Assembly: GCA_002213445.1 (NCBI GenBank)
Contig: NJIE01000017.1
Location: forward strand, 211,471-275,470
Direction: 5' to 3'
From: Xenophilus sp. AP218F
GTDB taxonomy: Bacteria; Pseudomonadota; Gammaproteobacteria; Burkholderiales; Chromobacteriaceae
Length of the DNA: 64,000 nt
Translations under genes and position numbers: made by a program
Part shown: positions 1 through 10,071 of the stretch, in pieces
Layout of the letters: every line of letters starts with the position of its first letter
Position numbering within the stretch: position 1 is the stretch's first letter
Notes under the pieces: model-generated
The model's database searches: none
What the model saw: the letters and a program-made list of their open reading frames with translations, nothing else
What the model was told of the DNA's origin: nothing

Positions 1-1351
1 CGTTGCCGGCGATCTCCTGGCTGACGCGGCCGGGGTTGATGGCCAGAAACTGGCCGATATAGGCCTCGCCCTTGCCCAGCTCCACGCCCTTGAGCAGGAT
101 GCGGTAGGCGTTGGGCTTGATTTCCAGGTTGTCGCGGATGTGCACCGGCGGCACCAGGAAGCCCAGATCCTGGGCGATCTTCTTGCGGATGCCGCGGATG
201 CGGCGCAGCAGTTCGCCGTCCTGGGTGCGGTCCACCAGCGGAATCAGCCGGTAACCCACCTCCATGCCCAGCTGGTCCACGTGCTGGACGTCGTTCCAGC
301 TGACTTCGGCCGCCTGCTGCTCGATCGGCGCCGGCGCTTGCGAGGACGCCTGCAGCTGGCGCAGCGTCTCTTCCTTCTTGCGCTTGTCCATGGCGCGCGC
401 CAGCAGCAGCAGGGCGCCGGCGATCAGCAGGAAGGCGAAGTGCGGCATGTTGGGGATCAGGCCGATCATGCCGATCACCGAGGCGGTGATGTACAGCACC
501 TGCGGCTGGGTGAACAGCTGGCCGATGAACTGCTCCGACATGTCCTTGTCGGTGCCGACGCGGGACACCACGATGCCGGCGGCGGTGGAGATGATCAGCG
601 CCGGGATCTGCGCCACCAAGCCGTCGCCGACGGTGAGCAGGGTGTAGGTCTTGGCGGCGGTGCCGGCGTCCAGATCGTGCTGCACCATGCCGACGATCAG
701 GCCGCCGACGATGTTGATGACGATGATCAGGATGCCGGCCATGGCGTCGCCGCGCACGAATTTGGAGGCGCCGTCCATGGAGCCGAAGAAGTTAGCTTCT
801 TCGGCGATGGTGACGCGGCGCTTGCGGGCCTCGTCCTCGCCGATCAGGCCGGCGTTGAGGTCGGCGTCGATCGCCATCTGCTTGCCGGGCATGGCGTCCA
901 GGGTGAAGCGCGCCGACACTTCGGCGATGCGGCCGGCGCCCTTGGTGATCACCACGAAGTTGATGATGGTGATGATCACGAACACCACGATGCCGATGGC
1001 GACGTTGTCGCCGATCAGGAAGTGGGCGAAGGATTCGATCACCTTGCCCGCGGCGTCCGGGCCGCTGTGGCCTTCCATCAGGATCACCCGGCTGGAGGCG
1101 ACGTTCAGCGACAGCCGCAGCAGGGTGGTGATCAGCAGCACCGATGGGAAGGACGAGAAATCCAGCGGCTTGCGCACATTGATGCCGACCAGCAGCACGA
1201 TGACCGAAACCGCGATGTTGAAGGTGAAGAAGATGTCCAGCAGCACGGTCGGCAACGGCAATACCATCATCGACAGAATGAGGATGATCAGTATCGGGCC
1301 GGCAAGCTGGGGCAGCTTGATCCGTTTCAGTATGTCGAGGATGGAATCCAT
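1..1351 (-). CDS. flhA: Flagellar biosynthesis protein FlhA, N-terminal 450 residues (cut by window edge)
   Basis: FlhA is the large inner-membrane export-gate subunit of the flagellar type III secretion apparatus. The reverse-strand frame is open from an ATG at 1351 to the window edge, so the C-terminal cytoplasmic ring domain is mostly missing. Translation gives the expected start (MDSILDILKR), several hydrophobic segments within about residues 18-135, and the FHIPEP signature around residues 147-168 (ARFTLDAMPGKQMAIDADLN). The gene starts 6 bases after the flhB stop, so the two are probably co-transcribed. The closely related virulence-type export gates share this fold, but the pairing with FlhB favours the flagellar version. 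Confidence 0.93.
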   Translation of the reverse strand, partial: MDSILDILKRIKLPQLAGPILIILILSMMVLPLPTVLLDIFFTFNIAVSVIVLLVGINVRKPLDFSSFPSVLLITTLLRLSLNVASSRVILMEGHSGPDAAGKVIESFAHFLIGDNVAIGIVVFVIITIINFVVITKGAGRIAEVSARFTLDAMPGKQMAIDADLNAGLIGEDEARKRRVTIAEEANFFGSMDGASKFVRGDAMAGILIIVINIVGGLIVGMVQHDLDAGTAAKTYTLLTVGDGLVAQIPALIISTAAGIVVSRVGTDKDMSEQFIGQLFTQPQVLYITASVIGMIGLIPNMPHFAFLLIAGALLLLARAMDKRKKEETLRQLQASSQAPAPIEQQAAEVSWNDVQHVDQLGMEVGYRLIPLVDRTQDGELLRRIRGIRKKIAQDLGFLVPPVHIRDNLEIKPNAYRILLKGVELGKGEAYIGQFLAINPGRVSQEIAGN

Positions 1352-1357
1352 GCGGGC

Positions 1358-2524
1358 TTAGTGGCTTTCTTCTGGCGCCGAATCTTGCTTACGTTTGCTG
1401 AGCGGGTCAAGCTCGTCCGGCACCTCCAGCTTGTCCGGGAACACGGGCGCGACGCCGCCGCTGCTTTGGTAATTCTTCAACTGGAATACGTAGGCCAGCA
1501 CCTGGGCCGCCGCCGAGTACAGCTGGGGCGGGATGTCCTCGCCCAGCTCGCTATGGAAATACAGCGCGCGGGCGAAGCTGGGCGAGCGCATCACGGTAAC
1601 ACGATGTTCCTTGCCCGACTCAATGATCTTTTCCGCCAGCTTGAGCGAGCCCTTGGCCACTACCTGCGGCGCGCGCATGCCGTCATCGTACTTGAGCGCC
1701 ACCGCGTAGTGGGTAGGGTTGGTGACGATGACGTTGGCCTTGGGCACTTCCTGCATCATCCGCTTGCGGGCGGCTTCGCGCTGCATCTGGCGGATGCGGC
1801 CCTTCACTTCCGGCGAGCCTTCCGATTCCTTGTATTCCTGTTTGACTTCTTCCTTGGTCATCCTCAGTTTCTTGTGGTAGCTCCACAACTGGTAGGGCAC
1901 GTCCAGCGCCACCAGCAGGATCATGGCGAAGGTGACGATGAAGAAGGTGTGGATGATCATCTGGCTCATCTTCACCATGCCGGTTTCCAGCGGCAGGGTC
2001 AGCAGGCCGATGATCTCGGCGCGTTCGTTCCAGATGTACCAGGTGGCGATGCCGCCGATCAGCATGCTTTTCAGCATCGCTTTCAAACCTTCGGTGGCTG
2101 CATTGAGCGAAACCAGCCGCTTGATGCCGGACAACGGGTTCAATTTGCCGAAATTGGGCTCGATGGCCTTGAAGGTGAGGTTCCAGCCGCCCACCAGCAT
2201 GGGCACGAAGATGGCCACCAGCGCCAGACCGGCGAAAAAGGGGGCCAGCGCCCACAGCGCGCCGAAGATGCTTTCCTTGAAACGCACCAGCACCGGCTCC
2301 ACGCTGTGCACCACGGTCTGGTCGAAGGTGAACAGCTGGCGCATGGTGTTGCTTAGAAATAAGGCGATTTTCTCGCCCAGGACCATCAGCAGCGCCACGC
2401 CGGTCATGGTGACGGCGAACGTCGACAACTCCCGCGAGCGGGGAATGTTGCCGTCGTCCCGTGCCATGGACAGCCGTTTGGCTGACGCGGGTTCTGTGCG
2501 TTCGAGGTCTGAGTCTTCGGCCAT
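1358..2524 (-). CDS. flhB: Flagellar biosynthesis protein FlhB
   Basis: FlhB is the inner-membrane substrate-specificity switch of the flagellar export machine. The 388-residue product has a basic N-terminus, hydrophobic segments between about residues 35 and 210, and a cytoplasmic C-terminal domain with the self-cleaving NPTH motif at residues 269-272 within TNPTHYAVALKYD. Length and motif match the family (E. coli FlhB is 382 residues). It lies directly upstream of flhA on the same strand. The start at 2524 is followed by the charged MAEDSDLERTEP segment typical of flagellar FlhB. Confidence 0.96.
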   Translation of the reverse strand: MAEDSDLERTEPASAKRLSMARDDGNIPRSRELSTFAVTMTGVALLMVLGEKIALFLSNTMRQLFTFDQTVVHSVEPVLVRFKESIFGALWALAPFFAGLALVAIFVPMLVGGWNLTFKAIEPNFGKLNPLSGIKRLVSLNAATEGLKAMLKSMLIGGIATWYIWNERAEIIGLLTLPLETGMVKMSQMIIHTFFIVTFAMILLVALDVPYQLWSYHKKLRMTKEEVKQEYKESEGSPEVKGRIRQMQREAARKRMMQEVPKANVIVTNPTHYAVALKYDDGMRAPQVVAKGSLKLAEKIIESGKEHRVTVMRSPSFARALYFHSELGEDIPPQLYSAAAQVLAYVFQLKNYQSSGGVAPVFPDKLEVPDELDPLSKRKQDSAPEESH

Positions 2525-2648
2525 TTAATGCTTCTGTCTTGATTTTAAACTGAATGTTAGCCTACCCGGCCATGCCAGGGCCAGCCCCGCGCCTCGCGCC
2601 GCGGCTGGGTAAAAGGTACAATACGCTGGAAAAATCCAGGAAAGCCCG

Positions 2649-3443
2649 ATGAAACAGTATCTAGACCTGATGCGCCACGTGCAGGCGCATGGCCACGACA
2701 AGTCCGACCGCACCGGCACAGGCACCCGTTCGGTATTCGGCTACCAGATGCGCTTCAACCTGGCCGACGGCTTTCCGCTGGTCACCACCAAGAAGTGCCA
2801 TCTGCGCTCCATCATCCATGAATTGCTGTGGTTTCTGTCCGGCGACACCAATATCCGCTACCTCAAGGAAAACGGCGTGTCGATCTGGGACGAGTGGGCC
2901 GATGAAAACGGCGACCTGGGCCCGGTGTACGGCTACCAGTGGCGCAGCTGGCCGGCGCCGGACGGCCGTCACATCGACCAGATCGCCAACGTGGTGGAGA
3001 TGATCAAGAAAAACCCGGATTCGCGCCGCCTGATCGTGTCGGCCTGGAATCCGGCGCTGGTCGATGAAATGGCCCTGCCGCCGTGCCACAGCCTGTTCCA
3101 GTTCTACGTGCTGGACGGCAAGCTGTCCTGCCAGCTGTATCAGCGCTCCGCCGATATCCTCCTCGGCGTGCCGTTCAACATCGCCAGCTACGCCTTGCTG
3201 ACCATGATGGTGGCGCAGGTATGCGGCCTCGAGCCGGGCGATTTCGTGCACACGCTGGGCGACGCCCACCTGTACAACAACCACATGGAGCAGGTCGCGC
3301 TGCAATTATCGCGCGAGCCGCGCCCGCTGCCGACGATGAAGATCAACCCGGAGGTGAAAGACCTGTTCGCGTTCCGCTTCGAAGACTTCCAGCTGGAAGG
3401 TTACGACCCGCACCCTCCGATCAAGGCGCCGGTGGCGGTATGA
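2649..3443 (+). CDS. thyA: Thymidylate synthase
   Basis: ThyA converts dUMP to dTMP using methylene-tetrahydrofolate and releases dihydrofolate. The product is 264 residues, the same length as the E. coli enzyme, and carries the active-site cysteine at residue 146 in [13 protein letters not shown]. The folate and phosphate-binding segments ([11 protein letters not shown] near residue 21, [10 protein letters not shown] near 126) are intact. Its stop overlaps the folA start in an ATGA arrangement, so the enzyme that recycles its dihydrofolate product is translationally coupled to it. A possible -10 element (TACAAT, 2617-2622) lies 27 bases upstream, but I see no good -35. Confidence 0.98.
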   Translation: MKQYLDLMRHVQAHGHDKSDRTGTGTRSVFGYQMRFNLADGFPLVTTKKCHLRSIIHELLWFLSGDTNIRYLKENGVSIWDEWADENGDLGPVYGYQWRSWPAPDGRHIDQIANVVEMIKKNPDSRRLIVSAWNPALVDEMALPPCHSLFQFYVLDGKLSCQLYQRSADILLGVPFNIASYALLTMMVAQVCGLEPGDFVHTLGDAHLYNNHMEQVALQLSREPRPLPTMKINPEVKDLFAFRFEDFQLEGYDPHPPIKAPVAV

Positions 3444-3934
3444 CGATGGCGCAACCGATGCTGACGCTGGTGGCGGCCATGGCGCGCAACCGCACCATAG
3501 GCGTGAACAACCAGCTGCCCTGGCACTTGCCGGAAGACCTCAAGCACTTCAAGGCGGTGACGCTGGGCAAACCGGTGATCATGGGCCGCAAGACCTGGGA
3601 CTCGATAGGCCGGCCGCTGCCGGGCCGCCGCAACATCGTGGTGACGCGCCAGGCGGACTGGCGGGCTGACGGCGCGGAGGCGGCGCATTCGCTGGACGAG
3701 GCGCTGGCCCTGGCCGGCGCGGTGGAGGAGGTATGCCTGATCGGCGGCGCGGAGCTGTATCGCCAGGCGATAGACCGCGCCGACTGCCTGCGGTTGACCG
3801 AGATCGCCGGCGATTACCAGGGCGACGCCCATTTCCCGGCGTGGCCGGCGCAGGCGTGGCGCGAAGTCGCGCGCGAAGAGCAGGTGAGCGCGAGCGGGCT
3901 CGCCTACGCGTTTGTCGAATACCGGCGCGCTTGA
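3440..3934 (+). CDS. folA: Dihydrofolate reductase
   Basis: FolA reduces dihydrofolate to tetrahydrofolate with NADPH, the trimethoprim-sensitive step that regenerates the cofactor consumed by ThyA. The 164-residue product has the DHFR core [18 protein letters not shown], with the catalytic acid at residue 33, and the NADPH-binding [18 protein letters not shown] chose the ATG at 3440 because it overlaps the thyA stop by 4 bases. In-frame ATGs at 3446 and 3458 are alternatives, and the last would give an N-terminus closer to typical DHFRs. Confidence 0.96.
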   Translation: MTMAQPMLTLVAAMARNRTIGVNNQLPWHLPEDLKHFKAVTLGKPVIMGRKTWDSIGRPLPGRRNIVVTRQADWRADGAEAAHSLDEALALAGAVEEVCLIGGAELYRQAIDRADCLRLTEIAGDYQGDAHFPAWPAQAWREVAREEQVSASGLAYAFVEYRRA

Positions 3935-3952
3935 GCGGCGGAAATCGGCGTG

Positions 3953-3980
3953 AAAAAAGGCTGCCCGGGGCAGCCTTTTT
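3953..3980. terminator. Bidirectional intrinsic terminator between folA and the GntR gene
   Basis: A GC-rich stem (GGCTGCC near 3959-3965 pairing with GGCAGCC at 3969-3975) is flanked by an A-run on one side and T5 on the other. It can therefore stop the convergent transcripts of folA and of the reverse-strand GntR gene. Confidence 0.85.
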
Positions 3981-4000
3981 GCATGGCGTGAGGCGCGGGT

Positions 4001-4669
4001 TCAGGGGCGGCCGCTGAGCGCCTCGGCCGAGCTTTGCGCCAGCTGGCTGTAATTGTGGCCGAAATCGGTCACCATCTGGTGCAGTTTGGCGGTGTCGCGG
4101 GCGATCAGCGTCTTGAGCAGCGCTTCCAGGAACAGGTAGGTCTTGTCCATCTGGCTCTTGCCGGCGCGCAGGATGGCGTACAGGCAGCGCTGGGTCAGCG
4201 GCAGCAGGTCCTGCAGCATGTCGGAAACGTAGCGGTTGCTGGCGTAGCGGTACAGCATGGACAGGAACTCCACGCCGTGCTCGTAAAAGCCCTGCAGGTC
4301 GTCCTTGCGATTGGCCTCCTCCAGCTGGGTCATCAGCTCGAAAAAGCGCGCCAGGTCGTCGTTTTGCCAGGACAGCGCCAGGTTGTGCAGCACGCGGTCG
4401 AGCAAGAGGAACCACAAGTCGAAAAACTCGCGCACTTCCTGCGCGCCGATGCTGGCCACCACCGCGCCGCGGCGCGGGTAGATTTCCACCAGGTGGCGGC
4501 GTTGCAGGATCAACAGCGCTTCGCGCACCGAGCCGCGGCTGACTTCCAGCTCCGCCGCGATGCGCAGTTCCTGGATGCGCTCGCCCGGTTTCATTTCCCC
4601 TTGAATGATCTGCTTGCCCAGGTACTGGGCGATCTGTTCGGTCAGCAGGTCATTGGCCTTGAACGTCAT
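4001..4669 (-). CDS. GntR-family transcriptional regulator (FadR/FCD subfamily)
   Basis: The 222-residue protein has an N-terminal winged helix-turn-helix over about residues 8-72, including RIAAELEVSRGSVREALLIL. An all-helical FCD-type effector domain follows over about residues 80-215. Regulators of this subfamily usually sense organic acids, fatty acyl-CoA or sugar acids. The neighbours (folA, ubiG) do not indicate a ligand. A sequence fitting the FCD-GntR operator pattern TNGTNNNACNA lies 45 bases upstream of its start, which suggests autoregulation. I cannot name the regulon. Confidence 0.88.
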   Translation of the reverse strand: MTFKANDLLTEQIAQYLGKQIIQGEMKPGERIQELRIAAELEVSRGSVREALLILQRRHLVEIYPRRGAVVASIGAQEVREFFDLWFLLLDRVLHNLALSWQNDDLARFFELMTQLEEANRKDDLQGFYEHGVEFLSMLYRYASNRYVSDMLQDLLPLTQRCLYAILRAGKSQMDKTYLFLEALLKTLIARDTAKLHQMVTDFGHNYSQLAQSSAEALSGRP

Positions 4670-4713
4670 GATGCATCTCCGGAATCAATATTATCATTTT
4701 CATGTTCTGGCTA

Positions 4714-4724
4714 TTGTACGACAA
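4714..4724. promoter_or_regulatory. Putative GntR (FCD-type) operator
   Basis: TTGTACGACAA has TTGT and ACAA arms separated by 3 bases and fits the FadR-subfamily operator pattern TNGTNNNACNA. It lies in the promoter region of the reverse-strand GntR gene. This is a motif match only. Confidence 0.4.
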
Positions 4725-4870
4725 CTCATAAGGTTTATTGTTTGGCAATCTTGCAGTCCGGCAGCTGGTTTGTATCCAAATCGGGCGGGCGAACGCCAGA
4801 ATCCGCCGTCTGGCGCGCTATGATAGCAATGCTGTGATTGAAACGCATGTTTGAGCGCGCGCGGCGCGCA

Positions 4871-4900
4871 AGAAAAACGGCAGCCCGGAAGGCTGCCGTC
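4871..4900 (-). terminator. Intrinsic terminator after ubiG
   Basis: On the reverse strand, ACGGCAGCC and GGCTGCCGT (4877-4885 and 4891-4899) form a stem followed by a T5 run. It lies 17 bases beyond the ubiG stop and closes the mtaD-ubiG transcript. Confidence 0.85.
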
Positions 4901-4916
4901 GGGGAGGCGGGGAGGA

Positions 4917-5615
4917 TTACAGCGGCCGTCGGGTGGCCATCAGGTAATTGACCGCGGTGTCGTCGCCCAGCGAGTAGATCTGGCTGAGCGGGTTGTAGCG
5001 CATGCCGCTGACGTTGCGCAGCTCGAGCCCGGCGTGGCGCGCCATCCGCGACAGCTCCGAGGGCTTGATGAAGCGCGCGTAGTCGTGGGTGCCGCGCGGC
5101 AGCATGTTCAGCACGTACTCGGCTCCCACCACGGCCAGCAGGTAGGACTTGGCGTTGCGGTTGAGCGTGGAAAAGAAAACCCAGCCGCCAGGCTTCACCA
5201 GCGTGGCGCAGGCGCGTACCACGCTTTGCGGGTCGGGCACGTGTTCCAGCATTTCCATGCAGGTGACGATGTCGAAGCTGGCCGGCGCTTCGGCCGCCAG
5301 CTCTTCCACCGCCACGCAGCGGTATTCCACCGGCACGCCCGACTCCAGGCTGTGCAGCTGGGCCACTTTCAGCGATTTTCTGGCCAGATCGACGCCGGTG
5401 ACCTGCGCGCCCAGCTCGGCCATGCTCTCGGCCAGAATGCCGCCGCCGCAGCCCACATCCAGCGCCTTCTTGCCGGCGATGCCGGCGTAGTGGTCGATGT
5501 AGCCGCGGCGCAGCGGGTTGAGCTGGTGCAGCGGTTTGAATTCGCCTTCCTTGTCCCACCACTTGTGGGCCAGCTGGCTGAATTTGTCGATTTCGAGTTC
5601 GTCTACGTTGCTCAT
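4917..5615 (-). CDS. ubiG: Bifunctional 2-polyprenyl-6-hydroxyphenol methylase / 3-demethylubiquinol 3-O-methyltransferase UbiG
   Basis: UbiG carries out both SAM-dependent O-methylations of ubiquinone biosynthesis. The 232-residue product matches the family in length. It begins with the characteristic [20 protein letters not shown] region, has the SAM-binding motif [10 protein letters not shown] at residues 51-60, and contains [10 protein letters not shown] typical of this group. It follows mtaD with only 4 bases between the genes, so the two form an operon ending at the hairpin near 4885. The same mtaD-ubiG pairing is known from Pseudomonas aeruginosa. Confidence 0.95.
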   Translation of the reverse strand: MSNVDELEIDKFSQLAHKWWDKEGEFKPLHQLNPLRRGYIDHYAGIAGKKALDVGCGGGILAESMAELGAQVTGVDLARKSLKVAQLHSLESGVPVEYRCVAVEELAAEAPASFDIVTCMEMLEHVPDPQSVVRACATLVKPGGWVFFSTLNRNAKSYLLAVVGAEYVLNMLPRGTHDYARFIKPSELSRMARHAGLELRNVSGMRYNPLSQIYSLGDDTAVNYLMATRRPL

Positions 5616-5619
5616 GGTT

Positions 5620-6948
5620 TTACTTTGCCAGGATGCGGTTGCGCCAGTCTTCGGCGTTGGCCTTGATGGCGGCTTCGTCCAGGGTGGTCAGCTTGCGCCG
5701 GTTCAGCAGCGCGCGGCCCTTGACCCAGACGTGGCTGACCTGCTCGCGGCCGGCGGCGTACACCACGTGCGAGATCGGGTCGAAAGCCGGGGCGGTTTCG
5801 ATCTCGGACAGGTCGATGGCGATCAGGTCGGCCTGTTTGCCCACCTTGACCGAGCCTACCTTGTCGCCGATGCCCAGGGCGTTGGCGCCGTTGAGGGTGG
5901 CCATGCGGATGGCGGTGGCGGCCGGCACCACGGTCGGGTCCATCGAGCCCACCTTGGCCAGCAGGGCGGCCAGACGGGTTTCGGCCAGCATGTCCAGCTT
6001 GTTGTTGGACGCCGCGCCGTCGGTGCCGATGCCGACGTTGATGCCGGCGGCCAGTTGTTTGGCGATCGGCGCGATGCCGGAGGCCAGTTTCATGTTGGAG
6101 GCCGGATTGTGGCCGATGGAGACGCCGTGGCGCGCCACCAGTTCGATTTCGTCTTCGGACAGGTGCACCATGTGCGCGGCGATCAGGCGCGGCGACAGCA
6201 GGCCCAGCGCCTTGAGGCGGGCCAGCGGCCGCTGCTTGTGCTCCTTGACGCTGTTGTTCAGCTCGTCTTGCGATTCGTGGATATGGCAGTGGATCAGCAT
6301 GTCCTCCTGCTCGGCCAGCGTCACCACCTTGCGGAAGGTGTCGTCGGAGACGGTGTAGGGCGCGTGCGGGGCCAGGGTGAAGCTGACCAGTTCCTCGCCC
6401 AGGTACTGGCGGCGTTCGGCCAGCGCCTTGTTGAGGTAGTCGTCGGCGTTGTTGGCGTAGTTGGTCGGGAATTCCAGGATGGAACAGCCGACGAAGGTGC
6501 GCATGCCGGAGGTGAGGCCGGCGCGCGCCACCGCGCCGTGATAGAAGTACATGTCGTTGATGGTGGTGGTGCCGCCGCGGATCATTTCGGCCATGGCCAG
6601 CAAGGAGCCGTCGAAGACGAAGTCGTCGCGCACGTGGCGGCCTTCCGCCGGCCAGATGTGGTTGGTCAGCCAGTCCATCAGCGCCTTGTCGTCCGCCAGG
6701 CCGCGCAGCAGCGTCATCGCCGAATGGCCGTGCAGGTTGACGAGGCCCGGCATCAGCGCGTGGTTGGGCAGATCGACGCGCTCGTCGGCCTCCAGCGCCG
6801 CGGCTTGTGTCGCTGGAATAATGGCGGCTATCCTGCCATCCTTCAATGCGATTGCATGGTTTTCAAGGACTTCGCCATCGGTTTCGACGGTGATGATCCA
6901 GCGTGCGGTAATGATCTTGTCGTAACGGGACTGGGACATGGGGGCCAT
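5620..6948 (-). CDS. mtaD: 5-methylthioadenosine / S-adenosylhomocysteine deaminase (TRZ/ATZ amidohydrolase family)
   Basis: This 442-residue amidohydrolase-superfamily enzyme probably deaminates methylthioadenosine or S-adenosylhomocysteine to the inosine forms. The metal site is complete, with H73 and H75 in [14 protein letters not shown]222 in LIHCHIHE, H259 in AAHMVH and D310 in [11 protein letters not shown]. Being cotranscribed with a SAM-dependent methyltransferase (ubiG) fits a role in removing its product S-adenosylhomocysteine. The first ATG (6948) and a second ATG three codons later are both possible starts. The substrate is inferred from family and context and is not proven. Confidence 0.88.
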   Translation of the reverse strand: MAPMSQSRYDKIITARWIITVETDGEVLENHAIALKDGRIAAIIPATQAAALEADERVDLPNHALMPGLVNLHGHSAMTLLRGLADDKALMDWLTNHIWPAEGRHVRDDFVFDGSLLAMAEMIRGGTTTINDMYFYHGAVARAGLTSGMRTFVGCSILEFPTNYANNADDYLNKALAERRQYLGEELVSFTLAPHAPYTVSDDTFRKVVTLAEQEDMLIHCHIHESQDELNNSVKEHKQRPLARLKALGLLSPRLIAAHMVHLSEDEIELVARHGVSIGHNPASNMKLASGIAPIAKQLAAGINVGIGTDGAASNNKLDMLAETRLAALLAKVGSMDPTVVPAATAIRMATLNGANALGIGDKVGSVKVGKQADLIAIDLSEIETAPAFDPISHVVYAAGREQVSHVWVKGRALLNRRKLTTLDEAAIKANAEDWRNRILAK

Positions 6949-7063
6949 CCTGGCGCTTCATCTAAAGTGCCACCGATTTTAGGCTGAGGGCCAAGGCAAG
7001 GCAATGTGCGAAAAACAGTAGAGTATTCGCTTGCATCGCGCATGTTTGAAACCGTACAGTTAA

Positions 7064-7094
7064 TAATGGTCGCGGCCATACGTAATGACCATTA
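7064..7094. repeat. Inverted repeat in the mtaD / GGDEF-EAL intergenic region
   Basis: TAATGGTC (7064-7071) and GACCATTA (7087-7094) are perfect inverted 8-mers with a 15-base spacer. They sit in the 260-base divergent region between mtaD and the GGDEF-EAL gene. This could be an operator or chance, and I recognise no matching regulator. Confidence 0.35.
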
Positions 7095-7208
7095 GATTTT
7101 TGGCGGCGTCGCAGGGCTTGCGCGCCGTGTATACTACTGAATGTAAAAATAATTTGCGGGCCTGGTCCCGGAACTTTCGGCCGCGGTTGCGGGCCGGCGA
7201 ACGCTAGC

Positions 7209-10025
7209 GTGAACATGGCAAATCCAGTCGACGACAAATCCACTGCCAGCTCGGGGCTGACTCTGCGAGGGGTGTTTCTCATTGCCGTGGTGCTAGGCTT
7301 GCTGATCCCCGCCTCCATCATCAGTTACCTGAGCTTCAACATCCAGCGGGACAACCTCACCACCCAGCTGGAAACCGACCAGCGGCGGCTGCTGGACATC
7401 GTCGCCCTGGGGATGCAGGAGCCGCTGTGGAATCTGAGCCGCCAGGCCGGCAATCCGCTGATCGCCTCGGTGATGGAAGATCCGCGCGTGATTTCCATCC
7501 GGGTAACCGACACCCAGTCCAATCAGGTTTTCCTGTCGGCGGTGCGCAACGAGCGCCGCATCGGCAGCGTTTCCTTCATCGAAAAACCGGTGATCTACCG
7601 CGGCGAGGCCATCGGCCAGGTCACCATCGAGTTCGACAACGAACACCTGGCCATCGCGCTCAACAACCAGATCAAGAACATCCTGATGATTCTGGCGGCG
7701 CAGCTGGTGTTGTCCATCATGCTGATCATGAGCATCCTGCACTCGCGCTTTTTGCGGCCGATGCAGCTGTTGACCGAGCACGCGCGGCTGCTGGCCGAAC
7801 TCAAGCTGGACAAGCCGTTCGAGTGGGCGCGCCGCGACGAGCTGGGCCGCCTCGGCACGCACCTGGAGTGGACGCGCTCCGAGCTCAAGCGCCTGCTGGA
7901 CGAGCTGCGCGCCAAGACGCTGGCGCTGGAGGCCGACATCGCGCGACGCCGCGAGGTGGAAGACGCGCTGCGCCGCTCGGAAAACAAATACCGCGAGCTG
8001 TTCTGGTCCAACCTGGACGGCATCGTCATCAGCTCGCTGGATGGGCAGGTGATAGACGCCAACCCGGCCTTCCTCAACTTGATGAATTACAGTCTGGACC
8101 AGCTCAAGGCGCAGAATTTCTGGTCGCTGGTGGCCGAAGAGAGCGAGGCGCTGGAGCGCTTCAACCTGGACAACAAGGTGCTGCGTTTCGGCTATTGCGA
8201 CGAATTCGAAGCCACCTACCTCAACCGTTTTGAAAACCAGGTGCCGGTCAGCGTCAAGACCGTGGCGATGCGCGACGCCTTCGGCCGCATCAACGCGGTG
8301 TGGCGCATGGTGCGCGACATCTCCGAGAAGCGCGCCGCCGAAGAGCGGGTGCAACTGGCGGCCAAGGTGTTCGAGAACACCGTCGAAGGCATCATGATCA
8401 CCGACGCCGACAAGCGCATCCGCAGCGTCAACCGCGCCTTCACCGAGATCACCGGCTACACCCAGCACGAGGTGCTGGGCCAGAAAACCAGCATTCTTTC
8501 TTCCGGCCGCCACGAAGGGCCGTTTTACGAGCAGATGTGGGCGGCGATCACCGAACACGGCTCCTGGCAGGGCGAGTTGTGGAATCGCCGCAAGAACGGC
8601 GAAGTCTTCCCGGAGTGGCTGGCGATCAACGCGGTGCGCAACAGCCTGGGCGAAGTCACCCACTACGTCGCCATCTTCAGCGACCTGACCGAGCGCAAGG
8701 AAGCCGACGAGCGCATCCAGTTCCTGGCCCACTTCGACGTGCTCACCAGCCTGCCCAACCGGGTGCACATGCAGGACCGGGTGGAGCTGGCGATACACAA
8801 CGCCAGCCGCGACAACCAGCGCCTGGCGCTGCTGCTGCTGGACCTGGACCGCTTCAAGACCGTCAACGAATCGCTGGGGCACTCCGCCGGCGATACCCTG
8901 CTGCAGATCGCCGCCGACCGCATCCGCGCGGTGCTGACTCCCGGCGAAATGCTGGCGCGGCAGGGCGGCGACGAGTTCATCGTGCTGCTGCCGCTGATCG
9001 CCGATCCGAGCGAGGCGGCGCTGGCGGCCGAACGGGTGCGCGACGTGTTCGCCAATCCCATCGAACTGCACAACCACGTGATCACCATCACGCCGTCCAT
9101 CGGCATCAGCGTTTATCCGGACGACGGCCGCGACTACGAAACCCTGGTGCGCAACGCCGACGCCGCGATGTATCACGCCAAATCGTCCGGCCGCAACAGC
9201 TACAAGTTCTACACCGCCGACCTCAACGCCCGCGCCCGCGAAATCCTGGCCATCGAGAGCCAGCTGCGCTTCGCGCTGGAGCGCGACGAGTTCGTGCTGC
9301 ACTACCAGCCGCAAGTGGAGATGGGCAGCGGCAGCATCGTCGGCGCGGAGGCGCTGATCCGCTGGAATCACCCTTCGCTCGGGCTGTTGGGGCCGATACG
9401 CTTCATCCAGGTGGCCGAGGAGCGCGGCTTCATCGTGCAGATCGGCGACTGGGTGATACGCGAGGCCACCCGCCAGCTGGCGGCGTGGCGCATGGCCGGT
9501 TTGCCGGAGCTGACGCTGGCCATCAACCTGTCGGCGCTGCAATTCCGCCAGCAGGATTTGGCCGGCAAGCTGCAGCATGCGCTGGACGGCTGCGGCCTGC
9601 CGGGCAGCGCGCTGGACATCGAAGTGACCGAGAGCATCATCATGGAAGACGCGCAGGCCACCATCCAGGCGATAGACACGATGAAGAACATGGGCCTGCG
9701 CCTGTCCATCGACGACTTCGGCACCGGGTATTCCAGCCTGTCCTACCTCAAGCGTTTCAAGGCCGACAAGCTCAAGATCGACCGTTCCTTCGTGCGCGAC
9801 ATCCCGCAAGACGCCGACGATACCGCCATCGCCCGGGCCATCATCAACATGGCGCGCAACCTGAACATGAAGGTGGTGGCCGAAGGCGTGGAAACGATGG
9901 AGCAGTGGCGCTTCCTGGAAGAGGAGGGCTGCGATCTGGTGCAGGGCTACCTGATCGCCAAGCCTCTGCCGGCCGACGACTTCGCGGCGCTGCTGGCCAA
10001 GGGCCGCCTGTTGCCGCCGGCGTGA
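7209..10025 (+). CDS. Membrane PAS-GGDEF-EAL cyclic-di-GMP protein
   Basis: The 938-residue protein begins with a transmembrane helix (about residues 20-45), a periplasmic sensor loop, and a second helix (about 155-178). A HAMP-like linker follows, then two PAS domains (about 265-385 and 388-510), a GGDEF domain and an EAL domain. Both catalytic signatures look intact: GGDEF at residues 586-590 and EAL at 714-716, with DDFGTGYSSLSYLK in the EAL domain. No RxxD inhibitory site precedes GGDEF. It could act as synthase, phosphodiesterase or both; intact EAL motifs leave phosphodiesterase activity likely. It starts a run of four GGDEF genes. Confidence 0.93.
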   Translation: MNMANPVDDKSTASSGLTLRGVFLIAVVLGLLIPASIISYLSFNIQRDNLTTQLETDQRRLLDIVALGMQEPLWNLSRQAGNPLIASVMEDPRVISIRVTDTQSNQVFLSAVRNERRIGSVSFIEKPVIYRGEAIGQVTIEFDNEHLAIALNNQIKNILMILAAQLVLSIMLIMSILHSRFLRPMQLLTEHARLLAELKLDKPFEWARRDELGRLGTHLEWTRSELKRLLDELRAKTLALEADIARRREVEDALRRSENKYRELFWSNLDGIVISSLDGQVIDANPAFLNLMNYSLDQLKAQNFWSLVAEESEALERFNLDNKVLRFGYCDEFEATYLNRFENQVPVSVKTVAMRDAFGRINAVWRMVRDISEKRAAEERVQLAAKVFENTVEGIMITDADKRIRSVNRAFTEITGYTQHEVLGQKTSILSSGRHEGPFYEQMWAAITEHGSWQGELWNRRKNGEVFPEWLAINAVRNSLGEVTHYVAIFSDLTERKEADERIQFLAHFDVLTSLPNRVHMQDRVELAIHNASRDNQRLALLLLDLDRFKTVNESLGHSAGDTLLQIAADRIRAVLTPGEMLARQGGDEFIVLLPLIADPSEAALAAERVRDVFANPIELHNHVITITPSIGISVYPDDGRDYETLVRNADAAMYHAKSSGRNSYKFYTADLNARAREILAIESQLRFALERDEFVLHYQPQVEMGSGSIVGAEALIRWNHPSLGLLGPIRFIQVAEERGFIVQIGDWVIREATRQLAAWRMAGLPELTLAINLSALQFRQQDLAGKLQHALDGCGLPGSALDIEVTESIIMEDAQATIQAIDTMKNMGLRLSIDDFGTGYSSLSYLKRFKADKLKIDRSFVRDIPQDADDTAIARAIINMARNLNMKVVAEGVETMEQWRFLEEEGCDLVQGYLIAKPLPADDFAALLAKGRLLPPA

Positions 10026-10071
10026 GGCGCAGAACGGGCTTTGAGGACGCTTCTCGGCGGGGAGAATCAAC

